A stretch of 6,670 bases of DNA, taken from Candidatus Curtissbacteria bacterium (GTDB lineage: Bacteria; Patescibacteriota; Microgenomatia; Curtissbacterales; GWA2-41-24). Shown here one piece after another: positions 1-4,603 of this stretch. Where the stretch lies: assembly GCA_016195765.1 (NCBI GenBank), contig JACPYZ010000101.1:1-6670 (forward strand), read 5' to 3'. The position numbers and the translations under genes are program-made. Each line of letters starts with the position of its first letter. The first letter of the stretch is position 1. The notes beneath the pieces were generated by a model. The model searched no databases and was not told the origin of the DNA. It saw nothing but the letters and a program-made list of their open reading frames with translations.

Positions 1-2
1 AA

Positions 3-854
3 GCGCATGTTGGCATAATAGATATAGAAAAAACTAAAGAAGCCATTGAAATAAGAGATGTGTTAATAGCGAACCTTGGGAATGCCCACCACACAGTTCT
101 TAAAGAACCAATGCAAATCCAAGAACAACACGATGTCGTTTTCACTGGACTTTTAGCAAATAATTTTTTAGTTGTCCAGGAATTTCCAACAGACATCGCT
201 GTTTCTGAAAAATATGGGGCAAAAATTATCACTTACCTAAATGCTTCCGATATGAAGTTTGAAAACTTACTTATGCCAATTTTCGATTCAATTTTCGAAA
301 AAAACTTCAAAGCAAGGTATTCAAGGGAACTTTTAAGAGCCGGCATGAATTACCACATAGTTCTTTACAGTGTTGCCAAACAGTTACATAAATATTTGAA
401 TTCAAAATCAAACTTAAAAGAGTTGGGACCAATTTTTGAACACGAAAATAATATGGCCTCTGGAATTTATCACGCGAAGTATTTAGTCCTCAAAGGAATA
501 ATCGAACAAAAAGAATTAGAAAGCTTGATGGTTAATTTAATTTGCTGGATTTTTTCCGAATGGGTAGTTGCGGGAAGTTCAAAATATAGAGAAGAATTCT
601 TAAAAGGAGATGCAATGTGTTTGAATTTTTTGATTAAAGAGGGAGCCTTACAAGAAAAAGATGGTATTTCTTGGCCAAATTTTGCCAAAATGTTTTTCGA
701 AATCGAAAATCTCTCTACATTTTTTAGTAAGGTACTAGAAAACAATGATTACGAAACAGCAAAAGATTTTATAGAAAACAATTTATCTTTTGAACCATTT
801 AAGGCATTCTCTGCCAAACTTGCCAAAATAAAACTGACAACTACCACTCAATAA
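3..854 (+). CDS. M49 (DPP III / Nudix-3-type) peptidase-like protein, 3' part only; zinc motifs lost
   Basis: This is the C-terminal 283 residues of a longer protein. The frame is open to the left edge, so the GTG at 60 is an internal valine and not a start. From remembered family sequences the order of landmarks matches the C-terminal half of M49 metallopeptidases of the plant Nudix-3 type: EFPTD (family LPNDE) near visible residues 60-64, a GAK..TYLN segment, LLMPIFDSI, then LKGDAMCLNFLIKEGAL (family HGKGQALQFNWLxEKGA) near 200-216, and a final helical region with an NxD..AKDFIENN pattern. Where the family has the zinc motif HE(C/L)xHG, this protein reads HIVLYS (354-371), so the catalytic Glu and second His are absent. 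The EEAKAD motif carrying the third ligand reads YHAKYL. No signal peptide or membrane segment is evident in the visible part. Inference: a non-catalytic homologue or one with a changed role. Family assignment is moderately sure; the function is unknown. Confidence 0.62.
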   Translation, partial: AHVGIIDIEKTKEAIEIRDVLIANLGNAHHTVLKEPMQIQEQHDVVFTGLLANNFLVVQEFPTDIAVSEKYGAKIITYLNASDMKFENLLMPIFDSIFEKNFKARYSRELLRAGMNYHIVLYSVAKQLHKYLNSKSNLKELGPIFEHENNMASGIYHAKYLVLKGIIEQKELESLMVNLICWIFSEWVVAGSSKYREEFLKGDAMCLNFLIKEGALQEKDGISWPNFAKMFFEIENLSTFFSKVLENNDYETAKDFIENNLSFEPFKAFSAKLAKIKLTTTTQ

Positions 855-860
855 TTTTCG

Positions 861-889
861 TTGAATATTTAAGCCTCATTGCGTATACT
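861..889 (+). promoter_or_regulatory. sigma70-type promoter for lysS, leaderless or nearly so
   Basis: A -35 box TTGAAT (861-866) and a -10 box TATACT (884-889) are separated by exactly 17 bp. They match the consensus at 4 of 6 and 5 of 6 positions. The -10 box ends only 9 nt before the lysS ATG at 899, so a start site 5-9 nt downstream of it would leave a 5' UTR of about 0-5 nt. There is no Shine-Dalgarno-like purine run before the ATG, which agrees with leaderless initiation. Confidence 0.7.
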
Positions 890-898
890 CTAAGCACA

Positions 899-2350
899 AT
901 GGAGCCTCTAGAAAAGCTAAAAAAAACGCGCGCCGAAAAGTTGGATAGAATCAAAAAACTTGGGCTAAACCCATTTCCCGCAAAAAGTGATAAAAAAAGC
1001 ACCGTCAGCGAGGCATTAAAATCTCAAGGCAAAAAAGTAAAAACCGCGGGGCGAATTATGGGGATTCGCGGGCATGGTGGCTCCAGCTTCATGGATCTTA
1101 AGGATGAGTCTGGCATCATTCAACTCTTTTTCTCAAAAAGTCAGTTGTCAGATGTTAGTGGTCAGTTATTGGAACTTCTCGACATCGGTGACTTTATTCA
1201 AGTAATCGGGAAAGTCGATAAAACTCAAGCTGGCCAATTAACAATTTTTGTTGAAGATTTCGAGATTCTTACAAAGTCTTTAAGACCGCTACCTTCTACT
1301 TGGCACGGCTTAAAAGATATCGAAGAAAGAAACAGGAGACGTTATCTAGATTTGTTAATCAATGAAGGCGTCAAAGATGTTTTCGAAAAACGTTCAAAAA
1401 TTGTCTACTTCATCCGCAAATTTTTAATAGAGGTTAAAGGATATTTCGAAGTAGAGGAGCCAGTTTTACAAAGTCTTTATGGTGGCACCAGAGCAAGACC
1501 TTTTAAAACTCATCACAACACTCTAGATACAGACCTATATCTTCGAATTTCAAACGAACTCTATTTAAAAAGATTAATAGTCGGTGGCTTTGAAAAAGTT
1601 TTTGAAATGGGCCATACGTTTCGTAACGAGGGTATGGACCGTAACCATAATCCTGAATTTACGATGCTTGAAACTATGGAAGCGTACGCCGACTATTTCG
1701 ACAACATGGATTTAATCGAAGAAATGTTTGAATATGTTGCCAAAAATGTATTTAAGACAACCAAACTAAAATATCAAGACCAGGAGATCGATTATAAACG
1801 TCCCTGGAAAAGAATTACTCTAGCAGAACTTTTTAGAAAAAATACCGGTGTCGATATCGAAAAAGTGAATACTTTGGAAAAAGCAACGACTCTTGCTAAA
1901 AAACTCGGTGTCCAAATAAAGGATTACATGACCGACGGTGAAATACTTTTGGAAATATTCGAAAAGAAATGCACAACGGAACTTATTCAACCAACTTTTG
2001 TATATGATTACCCTGCGGATTTTTATCCGCTAGCAAAAGGCAAAGCAGAAAATCCAAAACTTGTAGAAAGCTTTGACATTTACGTCGCAGGTATGGAGAT
2101 GGGTACAAATTACAGCGAACAAAACGATCCACAAGAACTGTTAAAAGCATGGGAAAAGGAAAAGGAAAAGGAAAAAGCCGGCAATCCAGAAGCTCAAGTA
2201 ATAGATACGGATTTCTTAGAAGCTTTGGAATATGGCATGCCGCCAACTTCTGGGATTGGCCCTGGCATAGACCGTTGGGTAATGGTAATGACCGATTCAC
2301 CGTCGATTTCCGATGTCATACTATTTCCAACTCTAAGACCTAAAAAGTAG
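899..2350 (+). CDS. lysS: Lysyl-tRNA synthetase, class II
   Basis: This enzyme attaches lysine to tRNA-Lys in the cytoplasm using ATP. The 483 residues are near the usual 490-510 for the family. Residues about 1-40 are a basic N-terminal helix. Residues about 45-130 are the OB-fold anticodon-binding domain, with the hallmark HGGSSFMDLKDESGIIQLFF. The class II catalytic core follows: motif 1 around 165-190 (FIRKFLIEVKGYFEVEEPVL), THHNTLDTDLYLRI, motif 2 around 232-257 with FRNEG and HNPEFTMLE, and motif 3 at 452-480 (GIDRWVMVMTDSPSISDVILFP). EALEYGMPPTSG just before motif 3 is lysine-enzyme specific. Some normally invariant positions differ: GGTRARPF instead of GGATARPF-like, GMEMGTNYSEQND instead of GREIxNxYSELND, and GIGPGIDR instead of GLGIGIDR. 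A lysine/glutamate run (KEKEKEK) lies at about 420-426. The ATG at 899 is supported by the adjacent promoter. It is the first gene of the synthetase cluster. Confidence 0.97.
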   Translation: MEPLEKLKKTRAEKLDRIKKLGLNPFPAKSDKKSTVSEALKSQGKKVKTAGRIMGIRGHGGSSFMDLKDESGIIQLFFSKSQLSDVSGQLLELLDIGDFIQVIGKVDKTQAGQLTIFVEDFEILTKSLRPLPSTWHGLKDIEERNRRRYLDLLINEGVKDVFEKRSKIVYFIRKFLIEVKGYFEVEEPVLQSLYGGTRARPFKTHHNTLDTDLYLRISNELYLKRLIVGGFEKVFEMGHTFRNEGMDRNHNPEFTMLETMEAYADYFDNMDLIEEMFEYVAKNVFKTTKLKYQDQEIDYKRPWKRITLAELFRKNTGVDIEKVNTLEKATTLAKKLGVQIKDYMTDGEILLEIFEKKCTTELIQPTFVYDYPADFYPLAKGKAENPKLVESFDIYVAGMEMGTNYSEQNDPQELLKAWEKEKEKEKAGNPEAQVIDTDFLEALEYGMPPTSGIGPGIDRWVMVMTDSPSISDVILFPTLRPKK

Positions 2351-2947
2351 ATGGACAGAAGTAATCTTAAAAAAATCATGAAAGTATTTTTAACTTTGCA
2401 GTGGGCAAAAGAGTTGCCTCGCCAAGGTTTTATTGCATTGGGATTCAAACGCAACGAAGCAGATTCTGTCGCGGCCCATTCCTGGACAACGGCAATGCTT
2501 GTTTACATGTTGGCGACTGAACTTAAAAGACGCGGCGAAAAAGTAGATGTTGACCGAGCCATAAAAATGGCGATGTTCCACGACATGGCAGAAACCATCG
2601 TTGGCGATGTTGGCACTTTTGTTAAAGGCATGGCCAAGGGAGCATTCGCCCCAATCGAAGAAGAAGGATTAAAGTGGCTGGTAAATGATCTTCCAACCCG
2701 GGACGAAATGATTGAATTAGTAGAAGAATATATGCAAAGGAAAACCCTAGAAGCCAGAATTTGTAAAGTTGCAGATAATTTAGACGCACTGGCCCAAGCC
2801 AAAGGCGTACCAGCTGCAATTCCTGCCTTAAAGTATTTTAAAGAGGTTTACCATATAACCAAAGTGCCATGGCACAAAATTGCCGTCGAAATGATTCTAA
2901 AAGACGAAGTTGAACCAGAGCGTTCTTGGCAACAAAAAGATCACTAA
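2351..2947 (+). CDS. HD-domain hydrolase, YfbR / HDDC2-like 5'-deoxynucleotidase candidate
   Basis: This 198-residue protein belongs to the HD-domain metal-dependent phosphohydrolases. The best fit is the COG1896 / HD_3 group, which includes E. coli YfbR and human HDDC2 and removes phosphate from deoxynucleoside monophosphates. The expected metal and catalytic residues are present: H43 in AAHSW, H77-D78 in MFHDMAE, E81, D86 in GD, and D142 in KVADNLDALAQA. The early LPRQGF and GFKRNEADSVAAHSW match the family N-terminus, so the whole enzyme is here. It is soluble, with no membrane segment. The ATG directly follows the lysS TAG with no gap and no Shine-Dalgarno site, so translation is probably coupled to lysS. 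A second ATG at 2378 (residue 10) is possible, but the first start keeps a family-like N-terminal helix. The exact substrate cannot be read from sequence; it could clean up nucleotide monophosphates. Confidence 0.85.
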   Translation: MDRSNLKKIMKVFLTLQWAKELPRQGFIALGFKRNEADSVAAHSWTTAMLVYMLATELKRRGEKVDVDRAIKMAMFHDMAETIVGDVGTFVKGMAKGAFAPIEEEGLKWLVNDLPTRDEMIELVEEYMQRKTLEARICKVADNLDALAQAKGVPAAIPALKYFKEVYHITKVPWHKIAVEMILKDEVEPERSWQQKDH

Positions 2948-2948
2948 C

Positions 2949-4172
2949 ATGTTAGATATAAAACTGATTCGCGAAAACCCAAATTTGGTTAGAGAAAAAT
3001 CCAAATCCAAAGGTTATCAAGTAGATGTAGAAAAATTGCTACAAGCAGACGAAAAACACAAGAAATTAATTGAAGAAGTAGACGCTCTTCGTGCAAAAAG
3101 ATCAGAAGCTGCAAAAAATCGAGACGAAGCAAAAGGTTCAGAAATTAAAAAAGAGCTTAAAGAAAAAGAGTCTAGCTTAGAACTTGCCAGCGAAGAATTT
3201 TATAAGTTAATTCGAATGGTCCCAAATTTGCCTAAAGATGATGTAAAAGAAGGCAAAGATGAAAATGAAAATGAAGTCGTTAGAAAAGTAGGAGAAATTA
3301 CAAATTTTGATTTCGAACCTAAGGATCACATGGAACTTGGTGTGGCTCTTGACCTAATCGACGTGGACACTGCATCTAAAGTCGCGGGACCAAGATTTGG
3401 ATATTTAAAGAACGAACTAGTACTACTGGAGTTTGCACTTGTTGCGTATGCTATGAATACTCTCACCCAAGAAGGATTTTTACCAATTGTCCCGCCCGTT
3501 GTTATTAACAAAAACGTCGCAGAAGGCTTGGGTTATCCCGAATACGAAAATGGCGAAGGCTATAAATTGGACGATCAGTTTCTGGTAGGAACTGCAGAAC
3601 ATTCTATCGTTCCAATTCATATGGACCAAACATTTGAAGCAAAAGATTTGCCAAGAAGATACGTAGGTTTTTCAACTGCTTTTCGCAGAGAAGCCGGCTC
3701 ATACGGAAAAGACACAAAAGGAATTTTCAGAGTCCACCAGTTCGATAAAATTGAAATGGTTTCTTTTGTAAAAAGAGAAGACGAAGACAAGGAGCACGAT
3801 TATCTTTTGTCACTAGAAGAAAAATTAGTCCAAAGTCTAAATTTGCCGTACCAGGTTATAAAAATGTGCACTGGAGATTTAGGTTTTCCAACTGCCAGAA
3901 AGTACGATATAGAAACGTGGATACCTTCTCAAAAAAAGTATCGCGAAACCCATTCAGCATCAACAAATGGCGATTTTCAATCTCGCAGACTTAACATTAA
4001 ATACAAATCTGGCGCAAGTAAAGAATACGCCTTTATTTTAAACGCAACAGCATTTGCTGTTGGCAGAACTTTAATCGCGATCATAGAAAACAATCAGCAA
4101 AAAGACGGGTCGATCCTAGTCCCAAAAGTGCTCGAAAAATACACAAACTTTAAAAAAATTCCTCGCCTATAA
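2949..4172 (+). CDS. serS: Seryl-tRNA synthetase, class II
   Basis: This enzyme charges tRNA-Ser, and also tRNA-Sec where present, with serine in the cytoplasm. It has 407 residues against a usual 420-430. MLDIKLIRENPNLVREK is the standard N-terminus, which fixes the start at 2949. A longer open frame begins upstream but only adds residues overlapping the HD gene. Residues about 27-95 form the charged antiparallel coiled coil that holds the long arm of tRNA-Ser. The catalytic domain follows: VPPVVINKNV (motif 1 region, about 181-190), the serine-binding TAE at 215-217, motif 2 at 237-270 (FRREAGSYGKDTKGIFRVHQFDKIEM), ETHSAST near 333-339, and motif 3 AVGRTLIAIIENNQQKDG at 370-387. ETHSAST and LNATAFAVGR differ from the common ExSSCSN and LNGSGLAVGR. 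Only 1 nt separates it from the HD gene stop, without a Shine-Dalgarno site, suggesting coupled translation as the last gene of the cluster. Confidence 0.97.
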   Translation: MLDIKLIRENPNLVREKSKSKGYQVDVEKLLQADEKHKKLIEEVDALRAKRSEAAKNRDEAKGSEIKKELKEKESSLELASEEFYKLIRMVPNLPKDDVKEGKDENENEVVRKVGEITNFDFEPKDHMELGVALDLIDVDTASKVAGPRFGYLKNELVLLEFALVAYAMNTLTQEGFLPIVPPVVINKNVAEGLGYPEYENGEGYKLDDQFLVGTAEHSIVPIHMDQTFEAKDLPRRYVGFSTAFRREAGSYGKDTKGIFRVHQFDKIEMVSFVKREDEDKEHDYLLSLEEKLVQSLNLPYQVIKMCTGDLGFPTARKYDIETWIPSQKKYRETHSASTNGDFQSRRLNIKYKSGASKEYAFILNATAFAVGRTLIAIIENNQQKDGSILVPKVLEKYTNFKKIPRL

Positions 4173-4224
4173 GGCTGATCCTTCGCCAAGCAAATTAATA
4201 TCTAGGTCGAACCCAAAACCTATA

Positions 4225-4253
4225 TTGACACATAGAAAAGTCTGATCTAATCT
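4225..4253 (+). promoter_or_regulatory. Candidate promoter for a structured RNA
   Basis: A perfect -35 box TTGACA (4225-4230) is followed after exactly 17 bp by TAATCT (4248-4253). TAATCT keeps the important first T, second A and last T of a -10 box but is otherwise weak. A better -10 (TAAAAT, 4253-4258) lies at a poor 22-bp spacing. Initiation about 7 nt downstream would fall near 4260, only about 3 nt before the first hairpin. There is no gene start on the + strand until 4447, beyond a terminator, so a short non-coding transcript is implied. Confidence 0.4.
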
Positions 4254-4262
4254 AAAATTAAT

Positions 4263-4314
4263 CTTAAATCCGAAATTTTCTTCTAGCTCTGCTAGTAAAA
4301 ATTTCTCCTTTAAG
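4263..4314 (+). other. Long interrupted hairpin 1
   Basis: Three nested stems share one axis. CTTAAA (4263-4268) pairs with TTTAAG (4309-4314), GAAATTTT (4272-4279) with AAAATTTC (4298-4305), and CTAGC (4283-4287) with GCTAG (4291-4295). The outer internal loop is symmetric (tcc on both sides), the inner one is 3 by 2 nt, and the tip is a triloop. Nineteen Watson-Crick pairs in 52 nt is far more than expected by chance, even in AT-rich DNA. No T-run follows, so it is not itself a terminator. Confidence 0.75.
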
Positions 4315-4326
4315 GGAAAAGGAAAA

Positions 4327-4355
4327 CTAAGGACAAGCCTGCGGTTTTTCCTTAG
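4327..4355 (+). other. Hairpin 2
   Basis: CTAAGGA (4327-4333) pairs with TCCTTAG (4349-4355). Inside, after a C/T mismatch (4334/4348), AAGCC (4335-4339) pairs with GGTTT (4343-4347), with one G-U pair and a TGC triloop. The total is 12 pairs in 29 nt. GGAAAA at 4321-4326 could instead pair with TTTTCC (4346-4351), which would break the outer stem, so two mutually exclusive folds are possible. Confidence 0.6.
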
Positions 4356-4364
4356 AGTTACGAT

Positions 4365-4395
4365 AAGCCTCTTCACTGCCGAAAGAGGCTTTTTC
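4365..4395 (+). terminator. Rho-independent terminator
   Basis: A perfect 9-bp stem, AAGCCTCTT (4365-4373) with AAGAGGCTT (4383-4391), encloses a 9-nt loop and runs directly into a T-run (TTTTT at 4390-4394, then C). It ends transcription coming from serS and/or the candidate RNA, and insulates the following promoter at 4430. Confidence 0.85.
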
Positions 4396-4429
4396 TTGTC
4401 GTTCACGCTCGCAAAGTGAAGCTAGAAAC

Positions 4430-4438
4430 TGGTATAAT
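4430..4438 (+). promoter_or_regulatory. Extended -10 promoter for the small ORF and secA
   Basis: TGG immediately followed by a perfect TATAAT (4433-4438) forms a TGn-TATAAT extended -10 element. No good -35 is visible 16-18 bp upstream, which extended -10 promoters do not need. The expected start site near 4443-4447 is at or just before the ATG at 4447. The mRNA would therefore be leaderless or carry a leader of a few bases, as at lysS. Confidence 0.7.
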
Positions 4439-4446
4439 TTACGTCC

Positions 4447-4599
4447 ATGAAACTCGATCTGCCCGAAGAAGAGCTTCTGCTGCGAAAGCGCAATCGAATA
4501 AGAAGATTGGCACCAAAGTCGCACAAAATCGCGCACGAATCTGGTAGGTCAACCAAATCACTCTGGCAACGAATAGTTCAAAGGAGCAAAACTAAATAA
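4447..4599 (+). CDS. Small basic protein of unknown function, upstream of secA
   Basis: This is a 50-codon ORF from ATG to TAA. I do not recognise the product. It begins acidic (MKLDLPEEELLLRK) and continues strongly basic, with RKRNRIRR at about 13-20 and a K/R-rich tail ending QRIVQRSKTK. There is no hydrophobic stretch, so no signal peptide or membrane helix, and no cysteine motif. Support for translation comes from a perfect extended -10 promoter ending 8 nt before the ATG and the 4-nt gap to secA. Its basic character suits RNA or ribosome binding, but that is a guess. It could instead be a leader ORF that couples or regulates secA translation, or a chance frame in the secA 5' region. Confidence 0.5.
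   Translation: MKLDLPEEELLLRKRNRIRRLAPKSHKIAHESGRSTKSLWQRIVQRSKTK
4581..4586 (+). promoter_or_regulatory. Shine-Dalgarno-like AAGGAG upstream of secA
   Basis: AAGGAG lies inside the last codons of the small ORF and 17 nt before the secA ATG, much farther than the usual 5-9 nt. No in-frame start codon lies closer. It may aid re-initiation after the small ORF, or be unused; the other gene starts in the window have no such site. Confidence 0.35.
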
Positions 4600-4603
4600 C
4601 AAT

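Larger units (their letters stand above)
4260..4396 (+). ncRNA. Candidate small structured RNA (three hairpins ending in a terminator), or structured 3' UTR of serS
   Basis: The stretch between the candidate promoter (4225-4253) and the rho-independent terminator (4365-4395) folds on paper into three consecutive hairpins: 4263-4314, 4327-4355 and 4365-4391. Each has a perfect or nearly perfect stem. No + strand ORF is visible in it. A start near 4260 and an end near 4396 would give a transcript of about 135 nt. I cannot match it to 4.5S, 6S, tmRNA, RNase P or a riboswitch I know. The alternative is that it is the processed 3' end of the lysS-HD-serS mRNA, since no other terminator follows serS. 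The arrangement is seen directly; its status as an independent RNA gene is inferred. Confidence 0.42.

Noticed and set aside
60..854. GTG at 60 as start of the first gene
   Set aside because: The same frame is open all the way to the left edge and encodes 19 further residues, with no Shine-Dalgarno site or promoter at 60. It is an internal Val codon of a truncated gene.
2910..2948. Upstream TTG start adding 13 residues to serS
   Set aside because: It overlaps the HD gene and adds residues before the canonical MLDIKLIRENP start of SerRS.
4205..4213. GGTCGAACC resembling a tRNA T-arm
   Set aside because: No flanking 5-bp T-stem, anticodon arm or acceptor stem can be formed on either strand.
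4280..4333. preQ1-I riboswitch-like pieces (TTCTAGC, then AAAACTAAGGA)
   Set aside because: The needed P1 stem around TTCTAGC is absent, the spacing is too long, and no queuosine gene follows.
4167..4406. 79-codon ORF on the minus strand
   Set aside because: It starts with GTG without a ribosome site, and its first part runs through the terminator and both hairpins. I recognise no family. Its later part does look somewhat protein-like and ends just inside the serS stop, so a homologue search could revive it.
4402..4420. TTCAC / GTGAA inverted repeat upstream of the extended -10 promoter
   Set aside because: Five base pairs with a 9-nt gap is weak evidence for an operator and easily arises by chance.
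4447..4599. SecM/VemP-like arrest peptide
   Set aside because: It has no hydrophobic signal segment and no recognisable arrest motif, so it is left as an unknown small protein.
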